DNA of 53,622 nucleotides from Acidobacteria subdivision 2 bacterium RH1 MAG20 (GCA_002197545.1 NFUO01000002.1:1-53622); one strand, 5' to 3'. Numbered from the stretch's first letter, positions 31,845 to 41,700 are shown. Program-made: numbers and translations. Notes: generated from the sequence alone by a model not told the origin.

Positions 31845-33470
31845 ATGAAGGCGACATCACCGCGCCGCGCCCTATCAACAGCGCCAGAGCAGACGGTGGA
31901 GCAGGTTGCCGCGGCGCTGGAGACATTTCTCGCCGAACATCCGAAGGCAATCGTGCTCGAAGATGGCAAGGCGCTCTTCGATATGCGCGATGCGAGGTAT
32001 TCCCTGGCCACCGAGCATGGCCGTTGCACACTGCATCTCTGGAGCGAAGACCGCAACCTCGTGCGGCGGGTGAGTGGAACGGTATTGCGGAATGGTGTGC
32101 TGCGGCTGAGCACCCTTCGCTTCGGTCAAACCAAGCCGCAGACGCTGGAGTTTGCGGCGGATCTTGCAGTGGGTAAAGACCGGCGCACACCTTCGACGCG
32201 TGAGGCAACGCGGGTGAAGTATCTGCGCGTTCTGGAGCGGGTGCTTGTACGGAGTTTTCCTGAGTGGAAGCCCGATAGTTTTCGCACCGCGATGGACCTC
32301 GAAAAGAGCTTTGGGCCTGCCTATGCGCGGGGATCGCTGGTGCAAGGGCAGAAGGCCTGGGCTGTCATCGCCGTCAACGAAGAAGAGACGCAGGCGACCA
32401 TCGATGGAATTTTGACGCTGGGGATTTTGTGGCTGCAGCACTGCCGCGAGTCTGGCAGCGGGAGGAGATTTTATCATGGATTGCGGTTGATTGTTCCACG
32501 TGGAACATTTTTAGTAACCCTGTCGCGGCTGGCATGGCTAAACACAAACGCGGCCCAATGGGAGCTTTGGGAGCTGGACCAGACGACGGAAGAGCTGGAG
32601 CAGCGCGATGCCGCCGACCATGGCAATCTGACGACACGCCTGATGCACGCGCCGAATATGACGACAGCGCAGGAGCGGTTCTCAGAATCGGCAACACATG
32701 TGATGGCGCTGGTGCCGGAGCCGATGCGCGAGGTAGTGGAGCAGCGCATTCGCAGCGGAACGGAGATGGCATTTCTGCTGCATGGGCTGGAGTTTGCACG
32801 CGTCCGGATGGGATATGCAGGCAGCTCCTTCAACCGCGCGCAGGAGATTATGTTTGGCGCGGGCGCGAACGAGACTCCGCTGACGAAAGAGAATGAAAAC
32901 GAGTTGAGAGAGTTGGTGGCGCGGCTGTTTGCCCGGCGGGCAGCGGGTGGGGACAAGCGCGATCCGCTGTACAGGATGCAGCCGGAGCGATGGCTGGAGA
33001 GCGTCCTGCGGCGCGATATCGAACCGCTCGATGCGCATCTCGATACAGCCCACGTTTACACCCAGGTCCCTGCGTTCGCGGCGGCAGATCGCGGAATGCT
33101 AGACCTGCTGGGCGTCACCGGCGATGGACGGCTGGCGGTGATTGAATTAAAAGCCGACGAAGACCTGCATCTTGCGCTGCAGGGGCTGGACTATTGGATA
33201 CGTGTTCGCTGGCATCATCTACAGAATCCCGACCAGATGACCGGCCTGGGTGAATTTCAACGCCACGGATACTTTGGTGGGGTGCGACTGTCTGCGGAGG
33301 CTCCGAAGCTATATCTGGTGGCTCCTGCGCTAAGGGTGCATCCGGCGACGGAGGTGGTGCTGCGATATCTGTCGCCGCGAGTGGAGTGGATGCTGGTGGC
33401 ACTGGATGAGCGGTGGCGGACAAAGGTGAAGGCGGTTTGGCGAAAGCGGAGTGGCGATTCGCGGAAGTAA
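31845..33470 (+). CDS. Unknown protein with C-terminal PD-(D/E)XK nuclease core
   Basis: A 541-residue protein I cannot assign to a named family. The C-terminal part has MLDLLGVTGDGRLAVIELK and then ALQGLDYW: Asp420, Glu434, Lys436 and a following Gln-x3-Tyr form the D...ExK...Q..Y core of PD-(D/E)XK nucleases such as NucS and many restriction enzymes. The preceding ERWLESVLRRDIEPLD helix also fits. The first 400 residues have no motif I know; VLEDGKALFDMRDARYSLATEHGRCTLHLW may be a beta-rich DNA-contacting part. No methylase or helicase partner is nearby. I chose the ATG at 31845, just after the YfiT stop. Confidence 0.75.
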   Translation: MKATSPRRALSTAPEQTVEQVAAALETFLAEHPKAIVLEDGKALFDMRDARYSLATEHGRCTLHLWSEDRNLVRRVSGTVLRNGVLRLSTLRFGQTKPQTLEFAADLAVGKDRRTPSTREATRVKYLRVLERVLVRSFPEWKPDSFRTAMDLEKSFGPAYARGSLVQGQKAWAVIAVNEEETQATIDGILTLGILWLQHCRESGSGRRFYHGLRLIVPRGTFLVTLSRLAWLNTNAAQWELWELDQTTEELEQRDAADHGNLTTRLMHAPNMTTAQERFSESATHVMALVPEPMREVVEQRIRSGTEMAFLLHGLEFARVRMGYAGSSFNRAQEIMFGAGANETPLTKENENELRELVARLFARRAAGGDKRDPLYRMQPERWLESVLRRDIEPLDAHLDTAHVYTQVPAFAAADRGMLDLLGVTGDGRLAVIELKADEDLHLALQGLDYWIRVRWHHLQNPDQMTGLGEFQRHGYFGGVRLSAEAPKLYLVAPALRVHPATEVVLRYLSPRVEWMLVALDERWRTKVKAVWRKRSGDSRK

Positions 33471-33537
33471 ACCTCGAATGTAACTACCTGGGCTATAAAA
33501 TAGAGTTGTACCTGGACAGATAGGAAACGACTCCGCA

Positions 33538-33861
33538 ATGCCGCTCTACGAATACGAATGCACTGCTTGCCACCGCCGCACTGAGAAAATACAGAAGTTC
33601 TCCGATTCTGAGATCACCATTTGCCCTTACTGTAACGGCCACCTGGAGCGCGTCCTCTCCGCGCCTGCCGTCTCCTTCAAGGGTGGAGGCTGGTATGCGG
33701 ATGGCTATGGCAACGCAAAACCCAAATCTTCCACCGAGAGCAAGAGCGCTGAATCCAGCTCGGACTCCGGCGCGAAGTCCACTCCCGCGCCAGCGGCAAC
33801 TGCCGCGCCCGCAGCCGCAGCGCCTGCATCAGCACCGGCTGCCACTTCGGACAAGAAGTAG
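33538..33861 (+). CDS. FmdB-type zinc ribbon protein
   Basis: A 107-residue protein with the FmdB/CxxC-CxxC-SSSS start MPLYEYECTACHRRTEKIQKF, giving Cys8 and Cys11, and CPYC giving Cys29 and Cys32. The zinc ribbon covers the first 45 residues; VSFKGGGWYADGYG then leads into a serine-, alanine- and proline-rich tail. These proteins are often called regulatory after FmdB, but their role is not established. AGGA precedes the ATG. Confidence 0.9.
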   Translation: MPLYEYECTACHRRTEKIQKFSDSEITICPYCNGHLERVLSAPAVSFKGGGWYADGYGNAKPKSSTESKSAESSSDSGAKSTPAPAATAAPAAAAPASAPAATSDKK

Positions 33862-33933
33862 GGACGCGAGGGCAAGGATTCAGCGAAAGGCTTAGAGCAT
33901 TTTCACAAATGGAAGGTCTTCGCGGCCAAAGGA

Positions 33934-33980
33934 ACGGCAAATACAGGGGTCTCTCCACTGCGCAGTGCACGATAAGTTGC
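33934..33980 (-). repeat. REP-like element, partial copy C (inverted)
   Basis: On the minus strand ATCGTGCACTGCGCAGTGG then AGAGACCCCTGTATTTGC matches the right half of copy B (20040-20075). The left arm of the 8-bp stem is not conserved, but the palindrome CACTGCGCAGTG remains. It lies just downstream of the convergent lipoprotein gene and the FmdB-type gene. Confidence 0.7.
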
Positions 33981-33996
33981 ATCCTCACGAACAGCA

Positions 33997-35532
33997 CTAC
34001 CGCGAGCGTCTGCGGCGCGCCAGCACAATTCCAAACAGCAACACTATCGCTGATATACCCAACGCCCTTCCGATCATCTTTCGCGTCCACGACTGCGTTC
34101 GCTCGAGCGGGCCATCGTGCCATCCCGTTTGCACAGCGACCAGATCTGCAGTGAGACCGGGAATCGTGATCGCGTTTAAATTCGCCGTCGGCAGCGAGCC
34201 GAAGATCCGCTCCGGCTCCGGCGGCCTTCCATTGCGGTCCTTCGGGACCGCTTCGAGCAGCGCGTTGACCTCGGCATCGCGGGGATCGTCGAAGAGCGCG
34301 CCGTCCGCGGTGTTGGGAAACAACGTCGCCTTGCCGGTCATCTTCTTCTCAATCGCTGCAACGCTGTCCTGACAGACGCCCAGCGCATAGTAGCCGCCGA
34401 AGGGCAGGGTTGGCCGCGCCCTGTGCTGGTGCATATATGCGACCGACATTCTGCCTGTCAGCCGGGTTACTTCGACCGCATCGGCCCCGCGATATTCGTG
34501 CGCGTGACGCTCGAGCACCCAGGGTTGATCGAGCGTATCCATGGTGCGAAACTCCGCTTTGCCATCGACGCCGAAGTACCAGCTCACGTCGGCGTTGATC
34601 TTTGGCCCGCGAATCTCCCACTCGTATTCCGCGTGACTCACCGGGACGAGAAGCGTTCTCTTCGTGTCGGGGATCTTGATCTGCGAGCTTACCCAGAAAG
34701 GCATCATTACGTCCTGGCCCTTGTAGTGGAAGTGGCCGAAGTTCGCGAAGTAGCGCGCGTCCCACACCGTCACTGTATGCCCCGAATCCATCAGCGCCTG
34801 CACCAGCGCCTCTGGCGTCACCGCCTTCTTGCCTGCAAGCTCTGCCGTCGCTGCGGGCACTCCGTCGAGCGCGTTCAGGCTCAGACGGTTCAGCACGTCG
34901 GCCATGCGCTGGCTCTCCGCGTGAAGAGGGGCGAGCCTGGGGTTGGCATCGTCTCCGCGAATGACACCGGCGCCGAGGTCGCTCACCAACCCCTCGCGGC
35001 TGAAGCCCGGTAACTGCGAGGGCTTATCCAGATCGATCTTCTCGGCGTGCTCCAGTGAGTAGGGGCCGAGGTCGATGAACTGCCTCGCCTGCGTGGTCGA
35101 CATACTGCCCTTCGGGGCGCTGTCTTTCGGAGCTCCCGGATGCCTTGCGGACAGATCTTCGAGGGCTTCGTTCTTTCCCGCGACGTGTCCGGCGACGCGC
35201 ACGGTAGGGTTGATCTCCTGCATCGTCCAGCCGGGGAAGCGGTCGAGTTCCTGCCAGTCCTTGCCTAGAATCAGCTCGCGCAGGCGATGCATCAGGGCTG
35301 GCGTCATCAGTGCGGGGCCTTTCTTTTCACCTTTGTCCAGTTCCGCGAGCAGAGCGTCGGTGAATCCGGGCGTGGCGGAGAGCTCACGCATCATCTGCGA
35401 GAGCATCACGGTGTTGGCGGGCATCGGCTCCTCCGGCACGAGGTAGTGCGCGTCGCTTCTGCAGCCGATCAGGAGAGCCAATACGATGGCACAACCGACG
35501 CGGCCAAGTTTCTGCGATACGGGTAACGGCAT
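33997..35532 (-). CDS. Large unknown lipoprotein with C-terminal membrane anchor
   Basis: A 511-residue protein without recognised domains. The N-terminus carries a lipoprotein signal with lipobox LIGC (Cys24), and the C-terminus a single membrane helix (ALGISAIVLLFGIVLA) followed by RRRRSR, a stop-transfer or sorting-like arrangement. Between lies a soluble region with proline-rich stretches and RLTGRMSVAYMHQHRARPTLPFGGYYALGVC. A protein fixed at both ends, one lipid and one helix, is unusual; the basic end would face the cytoplasm. The tail is also loosely like a sorting tripartite signal, but no PEP or LPxTG motif was found. Confidence 0.7.
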   Translation of the reverse strand: MPLPVSQKLGRVGCAIVLALLIGCRSDAHYLVPEEPMPANTVMLSQMMRELSATPGFTDALLAELDKGEKKGPALMTPALMHRLRELILGKDWQELDRFPGWTMQEINPTVRVAGHVAGKNEALEDLSARHPGAPKDSAPKGSMSTTQARQFIDLGPYSLEHAEKIDLDKPSQLPGFSREGLVSDLGAGVIRGDDANPRLAPLHAESQRMADVLNRLSLNALDGVPAATAELAGKKAVTPEALVQALMDSGHTVTVWDARYFANFGHFHYKGQDVMMPFWVSSQIKIPDTKRTLLVPVSHAEYEWEIRGPKINADVSWYFGVDGKAEFRTMDTLDQPWVLERHAHEYRGADAVEVTRLTGRMSVAYMHQHRARPTLPFGGYYALGVCQDSVAAIEKKMTGKATLFPNTADGALFDDPRDAEVNALLEAVPKDRNGRPPEPERIFGSLPTANLNAITIPGLTADLVAVQTGWHDGPLERTQSWTRKMIGRALGISAIVLLFGIVLARRRRSR

Positions 35533-35938
35533 TCGCCCATTAGACCTCAGAACGCATTCCTGCTTCCGGTTTTGGAATCGTTGACTTTCATTTTGGGGTA
35601 TCCCCCTCCCCCCAGCACAATTTATAAAGTATTTTGATGCAATAGGTTGCGGTAGAAGTCAACCTCAAAGTCTTCATCCCAGATATTTTACGGGCAAAGT
35701 ATTGTTTATAAAAGAGTTAGGCCCAGCATTGTCTGCTGAGCCTTCTCTCCTCTTCTACTGTTTTTATTATAGCTAACGGAGCAGAGCTATTTTGCAATCT
35801 CTATCTGGCTTGTTTTGTTTCAGTTAGGCGGTTTTTGGACTTGACAAGAAACTTTTGACTCGGTTTTGAAATGCCTTCGCCGTCAGATACTTGAAGGTTG
35901 ATAAGATATCGCCATCGGAAAGCATTGAGACCGGTTCC
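35533..35938. other. AT-rich intergenic region with hairpin
   Basis: About 400 bases that are clearly more AT-rich than the surroundings and hold no recognisable gene. It includes a 10-base hairpin (see 35719) and TTTTTATTATAG-type promoter-like DNA near 35760-35775. Confidence 0.5.
35719..35743 (+). terminator. Hairpin, terminator-like
   Basis: AGGCCCAGCA (35719-35728) pairs with TGCTGAGCCT (35734-35743) with one C-A mismatch and a 5-base loop; a pyrimidine-rich TCTCTCCTCTTCTACTGTTTTT run follows later. No gene on this strand ends just before it, so its target is unclear. Confidence 0.35.
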
Positions 35939-36703
35939 ATGACAGAGAGAGTTCTAAGTTTTTACGAACCGCTCGCGAACCACTATCACCTGATCTTCGA
36001 CGATTGGGACAGGGCGATCGAGAGACAAGCTAAGATTTTGAATCCGCTTCTCGCCGCACAAATGCCCGGTCATCCTTTGAAAATTCTGGATTGTGCCTGT
36101 GGGATAGGAACCCAGGCACTAGGTTTCGCAGGCTTCGGCCATCAGGTTGTTGCCTCTGATCTGAGTCAAGCAGCACTGGATAGAGCAAAGCACGAGGCTG
36201 AGAGCCGCACTCTAAAAATCTCATTCCACGTCTCAGATATGACATCCCTCGTGGAGATTGCAGATCGTGACTTCGATGTCGTAGCAGCGTTAGACAATGC
36301 TCTTCCGCATCTCACAACTAACCAACTCAGGCACGCAGTTGGAGCAATGGGGTCAAAACTAAAGCCAAATGGATTGTTCATCGGGAGTATTCGCGATTAC
36401 GACACGCTCATCTTGGAAAGACCGAATAACCAAGAACCTGCGTTCTATGGCGAGAAGGGAGATAGGCGGATCGTTCATCAGGTTTGGGATTGGATCGATG
36501 ATGCGAGATACACCCTGCACCTTTACATCACGATGCAATCCAGCCAAGCGTGGAGGACGCATCACTTCGTTTCAGAGTATCGCTGCCTTTTGCGCAGTGA
36601 ACTCTCGACTTTGTTGCAATCTACCGGTTTTACAGAAGTGCGTTGGATCATGCCCGCCGAGAGTGGATTCTATCAACCACTTGTTCTGGCAAGACGGGTA
36701 TGA
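35939..36703 (+). CDS. Class I SAM-dependent methyltransferase
   Basis: A 254-residue Rossmann-fold methyltransferase. Motif I is ILDCACGIGTQALG, followed by the acidic end of strand 2 (VVASDLS) and DVVAALDNALPHL as motif IV. VLSFYEPLANHYHLIFDDWD at the start and the general layout are like glycine/sarcosine N-methyltransferases, but the substrate is open. The gene is visibly poorer in GC than its neighbours and uses AT-ending codons more often, which suggests recent transfer. The ATG at 35939 fits the family start; a TTG 48 bases upstream would extend it without a clear site. No partner gene is adjacent. Confidence 0.85.
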   Translation: MTERVLSFYEPLANHYHLIFDDWDRAIERQAKILNPLLAAQMPGHPLKILDCACGIGTQALGFAGFGHQVVASDLSQAALDRAKHEAESRTLKISFHVSDMTSLVEIADRDFDVVAALDNALPHLTTNQLRHAVGAMGSKLKPNGLFIGSIRDYDTLILERPNNQEPAFYGEKGDRRIVHQVWDWIDDARYTLHLYITMQSSQAWRTHHFVSEYRCLLRSELSTLLQSTGFTEVRWIMPAESGFYQPLVLARRV

Positions 36704-36800
36704 CGTTCCTGCAAAGTCTTGTTTTCGGTAACCATGTCCCCTGAACCAGACTAGAGTGGTTCTCCTCCAGATATAGTTTTGTGATTCGAGCAAAACGCAG

Positions 36801-36815
36801 ATTCCCTTCGGGAAT
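36801..36815. repeat. Short intergenic hairpin
   Basis: ATTCCC (36801-36806) pairs with GGGAAT (36810-36815) around TTC, with GACAAACAAAGG after it. It resembles another small repeated unit and lies in the 233-base gap between the methyltransferase and gatB stops; no gene is seen in that gap. Confidence 0.35.
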
Positions 36816-36936
36816 GACAAACAAAGGAAGCCATACCTGAGAGGAAATACCTATAGCCTACTCACCAAAGACTGTTTTCCTTTGCGGAAGGATGCAGGCG
36901 ATGTCGCAACAGCTTTCATAGCAGCAAAACGATGGT

Positions 36937-38415
36937 TTAGCTGTCGAGCTTTTTTGTCACCAGCTCATTCAGCATTGCCGGGTTCGCCTGTCCCTTGGAG
37001 AGGCGCATGACCTGGCCTACGAAGAAGGCCGATACCGTCTTCTTGCCTCCGCGATACTGCTCGACTTGTTTTGGGTTCGCGGCGATGATTTCGTCGATCA
37101 TCTTTTCGATGGCCGAGGCGTCGGAGATCTGCTGCGGCTTCTCGCGCTCGTAAACCAAGGGGAAGTCTTCGTTCTTCTCGAAGCAGGTGTCGAGGAGTTG
37201 CTTGAGCATCTTGCTCGAAAGCTCACCGGACTCCGCGAGGTCGGCTGCCATGACAACTCCGTTCATGGAGACGGGAGATTGATCGAGTTCGAGGTTGGCC
37301 AGACGCAGGCGCATGGTCAGCTCGCTGGTCAGCAGGGCGGCGACGCGCTTCGGGCTCTTCGCTTTTTTTGCCGCCGCCTCGAACTTGTCGGCGAAGGCGC
37401 GGGTCGCGGTGAGGGTGGCTGCGTCCTGATCGCTGATCTCGTACTCGGCGATCATGCGGGCGCGACGGGCCTCGGGCAGCTCGGGCAGCGACTTCAGAAT
37501 TTCGGCCTGCCACTCCGCGCCAACGACGAGCGGCGGAAGGTCCGGCTCGGGGAAGTAGCGGTAGTCGTGCGCCTGCTCCTTCGAGCGCATCGAAAAGGTC
37601 CTGCCTTCGGCGTTATTCCAGAGGCGGGATTCCTGCACGACACGGCCGCCGTCTTCGATGACGCCGATCTGGCGTTCGATCTCGTACTCCACCGCGGCGC
37701 GAATGTATCTAAAACTATTGACGTTTTTGACCTCGGCCTTAGTGCCGTACTCCTTCGCGCCCTTGAGCATGACGCTTACGTTGGCGTCGCAGCGCAGCGA
37801 GCCCTCCTCCATATTGCAGTCGCTTACGCCGGTGTAGAGGAGGATCTCTTTCAGCTTCGTGAGGTACTCGAAGACCTCGTCGGCGGTGCGCAGATCGGGC
37901 TCGCTGACGATCTCGACCAGCGGCGTGCCGCAACGGTTGAGGTCGATGTAGGTCTTCGCGACGGAATCGGCAAAGCCGTCGTGAACGCTCTTGCCGGCAT
38001 CCTCTTCCATGTGCAGGCGGGTGACGCCGATTCGCTTCGAGGCACCGCTCGCGTCGGGAACGTCGATCCAGCCATGTTCGGCGATGGGCTTGTCGAACTG
38101 TGAAATTTGGTAGCCCTTCGGAGAGTCGGGATAGAAGTAGTTTTTTCGTGAAAAGACGCTGGTCTCGCGGATCTCGCAGTTGATCGCCTTCGCCGCGAGC
38201 ACTGCAAACTCGACGGCCTTGCGATTGAGCACGGGCAGCGCGCCGGGCAGCCCCAGGCAGGTGGGGCAGACGTGCGTATTGGGTTCGCCGCCATATTGAT
38301 TGACGCAGCCACAAAAAGCCTTCGACGCGGTCAAAAGCTGAACGTGTACCTCGAGCCCGATGACGGGCTGATATTTGGCGAGAACCTCTGGCGAAAGTGC
38401 TGTGGCTGTAGACAT
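36937..38415 (-). CDS. gatB: Aspartyl/glutamyl-tRNA amidotransferase subunit B
   Basis: A 492-residue subunit of GatCAB, which amidates Glu-tRNA(Gln) or Asp-tRNA(Asn) with ATP. It has the family start YQPVIGLEVHVQL, the zinc site CGCVNQYGGEPNTHVCPTC, FYPDSPKGYQISQ and the C-terminal tail domain ending with RLSKGQANPAMLNELVTKKL. The start at 38415 corresponds to MSTATALSPEVLAKYQPVIG; 77 residues upstream in the same frame are unrelated and overlap non-coding DNA. gatA and gatC are not in the window. It is divergent from mfd. Confidence 0.97.
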   Translation of the reverse strand: MSTATALSPEVLAKYQPVIGLEVHVQLLTASKAFCGCVNQYGGEPNTHVCPTCLGLPGALPVLNRKAVEFAVLAAKAINCEIRETSVFSRKNYFYPDSPKGYQISQFDKPIAEHGWIDVPDASGASKRIGVTRLHMEEDAGKSVHDGFADSVAKTYIDLNRCGTPLVEIVSEPDLRTADEVFEYLTKLKEILLYTGVSDCNMEEGSLRCDANVSVMLKGAKEYGTKAEVKNVNSFRYIRAAVEYEIERQIGVIEDGGRVVQESRLWNNAEGRTFSMRSKEQAHDYRYFPEPDLPPLVVGAEWQAEILKSLPELPEARRARMIAEYEISDQDAATLTATRAFADKFEAAAKKAKSPKRVAALLTSELTMRLRLANLELDQSPVSMNGVVMAADLAESGELSSKMLKQLLDTCFEKNEDFPLVYEREKPQQISDASAIEKMIDEIIAANPKQVEQYRGGKKTVSAFFVGQVMRLSKGQANPAMLNELVTKKLDS

Positions 38416-38548
38416 AATCAGCTTGATTCTAACAAGCGCCGCCAGCGTCCGCTCTTTTTGCATCTCATACTGCGACTCTTCACAAATAAGGATACTTATA
38501 TCCTTCCGCCTTAGCCCCACCAGCCCGCTCCAGCGAACGATGCTCAGA

Positions 38549-38693
38549 AAAACCTCGACCGTCCCAGCGCCCAGGACATCTATGAGCAGGTACGCTGCTC
38601 GAATGCGGCCAGGTCGTCTATGGCGGCGATGCCGAAGCCGAGGCACTTCTACCTCAGCCGGATAGTCCCATTTCCATCACCAAACACCCCTAA
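38549..38693 (+). pseudogene. Possible short gene remnant between gatB and mfd
   Basis: Two overlapping frames give protein-like text: NDAQKNLDRPSAQDIYEQV, then after a shift ECGQVVYGGDAEAEALL and PDSPISITKHP before TAA (38692-38694). The second half reads like a genuine C-terminus, but I recognise no family. A frameshifted fragment is the simplest reading; chance is possible. The rest of the 346-base gap holds only the mfd promoter. Confidence 0.2.
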
Positions 38694-38746
38694 TACGCAC
38701 TTTTCGCCTGGATAGCAAACGAAAAAGGGCGAAGGCGTCGCTAAGC

Positions 38747-38752
38747 TAGAAT
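38747..38752 (+). promoter_or_regulatory. -10-like TAGAAT 9 bases before mfd
   Basis: TAGAAT ends 9 bases before the mfd ATG, with no Shine-Dalgarno between, a geometry similar to purS and tldD that would give a leaderless or nearly leaderless message. No clear -35 box is seen. Confidence 0.35.
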
Positions 38753-38761
38753 CGAAGCAGC

Positions 38762-41700
38762 ATGGTTCTTCCCTTCGTCCGCGAATTGCTTGCGGACCTT
38801 GAACACTCTGAGGCATTTGAGCGTGTACGCCGCCATCTGAGCGGAGGCACGGGGCGCAGACGTGTCTCTGGACTGACTGCCACTGCTCGCGCCCTGTATC
38901 TTCCCTTCTTCGTGCGCGCCGCGAATGCTCCTTGCGTCATCATCGTTTCCGATAACAAGGCGGCCGAGACGCTTCATGCGGCGGTGCTCTCCGCCTGCGA
39001 ACTGACCGGCGCGCTGGACCCGGCGCACGTCCTTCGGCTTCCAGCGCATGACGTGCTGCCGTTTGAAAATCTCTCTCCGCACCCCGAGATTCAGGAGACG
39101 CGGGCGGCGACGCTGTGGAAGATCGCCAACGGGACGGCGCGGCTGGTCATTGCTCCTGTCGAAGCCGCGTGCATGAAACTCTTCGGTCGCGACTTCTACA
39201 AGGCGCTCGCGCTGCATCTGAAGACCGGCGAAGAGTACATGCCCGACATGCTCGTCGAGCATCTGCTCTCCGTCGGCTACACCCGCGTCGATGTCGTCGA
39301 GATGCCGGGGCAGGTCACGCTGCGCGGCGGCATCATCGACGTCTACAGCCCGGAGATGGACCGGCCTGTGCGCATCGACTTCTTCGGCGATGAGATCGAG
39401 TCCATTCGCAAGTTCGATCCGGAGACGCAGCGCAGCAGCAGCCCGCTCGACGAAGCGCTTCTGCTTCCGCTTACCGAGATTCCGATCACCGAAAAGATCC
39501 TCGCTGCGATCAACGCCCGGCTGACGCGCAGCGGCGCCGCTGGAGCCGCGCTCGAAGGCGGAGAAGAGCCAGTCGAATTGCAGACCCACATCGCCACACG
39601 CACCGGCGAGGCTACTATTTTTCCCGGCTGGGAATTTTTTGCTCCAGTTGCTGGAGCTACGCATACCCTTCTCGATCTGCTTTCTGCCAGTGGACCTGCG
39701 CCGCGAGTTTTTATCGAAGAGCCGGCCATGGTGAAAAATCAGGGCGAACGCTGGTGGAATAAGGTCGAGCAGAGACACGACCGCTCCGGCATCGGCAACC
39801 TCGTTCGCGCAGAGGATATTTACCTTTCACCGTGGGACCTTGACGATCGCGTGCGTGGGTTCTGCGGTTGCGAACTCGATCAGCTTGGCGCCGTCGATGT
39901 GCTCGACGCCGACCGCAGCGACCTCTCTGAAGTAGACTTCGCCACGCGTCCCACGCAACGTTTTCACGGCAGCATTCCAGCGCTCATCGATCAGCTCAAC
40001 GTGCTGATGAAGCAGGACGCTCGCATTCTGTTAACTGCGCCGAATCAGGGAGAGGTCGAACGACTCGCCGGACTTCTGCAGGAGTATCAGGTCCCCTACC
40101 GGCTTGGCTCGCGCACGGAACAACATGGCAGCTCCACGGTTTATTCGGAGTCGAGTTATCTTGCCGGAGACCTGCGCACACCGGTCATCGTGAAGACCAC
40201 CATCGCGGCGGGCGTGCAGATCCTCGATCTCGACCGGACCACGGCACGGCAGGTGGTCATCTTTGGCGCGCAGGATTTATCCGACGACGCTGATGTCACC
40301 GTTCGCCCCGCACGGCGCGGCAAATCAAAGTCTGCTGCCTTCATCTCTGACTTTCGCGATCTTGCCGTTGGCGACTACGTCGTACACGTCGAACACGGCA
40401 TCGCGCAATACTGCGGCCTCCGCGTTATCGAAGAGAACGACGCTCCGCCACTGGAACTGATGATTCTCGAGTTTGCCGACGAGGCCAAACTCTACGTCCC
40501 GCTCACCCGGCTTGACCTCATCCAGAAGTACCGCAGCACAGACACCGGTCCTGCTCCGCAGCTCAACAAGCTCGGCACGCAAGGCTGGCAGAAGACCAAG
40601 GCCCGCGTCAAAAAAGCCATGGCCGACATGGCCGCTGAGCTGTTGAAACTCTATGCGCAGCGCGAGTCTATTCAGGGCACTCCGTTTTCACCTGATACGA
40701 ACATGCAGCGCGAGTTCGAGGACGCTTTCGACTTCAACGAAACCGACGACCAACTCAACGCTATCGCCGACATCAAACGCGACATGGAGTCGACCCAGCC
40801 GATGGACCGCCTGCTCTGCGGCGACGTCGGTTACGGCAAGACCGAGGTTGCCATGCGCGCAGCGTTCAAGGCCGTGCAGGACTCGAAGCAGGTCGCCGTG
40901 CTGACGCCGACGACCGTGCTCAGCTTTCAGCACTACGAGACCTTCAAGCGACGCTTCGCCAATTTTCCCGTCAACGTCGAGATGATCTCGCGCTTTCGCA
41001 CCGCGAAGGAGCAGAAGATCATTCTCGAAAAGGTTGAACAGGGTAAGGTCGATATCCTCATTGGAACGCATCGCATCCTGTCCAAAGACCTCAAGTTTCA
41101 GGACCTCGGCCTGCTGGTCGTCGATGAAGAACAGCGCTTCGGCGTTCGCCACAAAGAGCGCCTCAAGCAGATGCGTACCGCCATCGACGTGCTGGCCATG
41201 TCGGCCACGCCCATTCCGCGCACGCTGCATATGTCGCTGATTGGGCTGCGCGATATGAGCGTCATCGAGACGCCGCCCAAAGATCGGATGGCCATCCAGA
41301 CCATCGTCGCCAAGTTCGACGAGAAGCTCGTTCGCACCGCCATCGAGATGGAACTGGAGCGTGGCGGTCAGACTTACTTCGTCCACAACCGCGTCGAATC
41401 CATCTACGAACTCGCAGCAAAGGTCCGTGAACTCGTTCCGCAGGCGCGTGTCGTTATCGGCCATGGGCAGCTTCCCGAGGCGGAGTTGGAGCGCGTGATG
41501 CTCGCCTTCATGAACCATGAGTATGATGTGCTGCTCGCCACCAGCATCATCGAAAACGGCCTCGACATTCCGCTGGCAAATACCATCATTATTAATCGCG
41601 CTGACCGGCATGGTTTGAGCGAGTTGTATCAGTTGCGCGGGCGCGTGGGCCGCAGCAACCGCCGCGCTTACAGCTATCTCCTCATACCGCCCGAGAAGGA

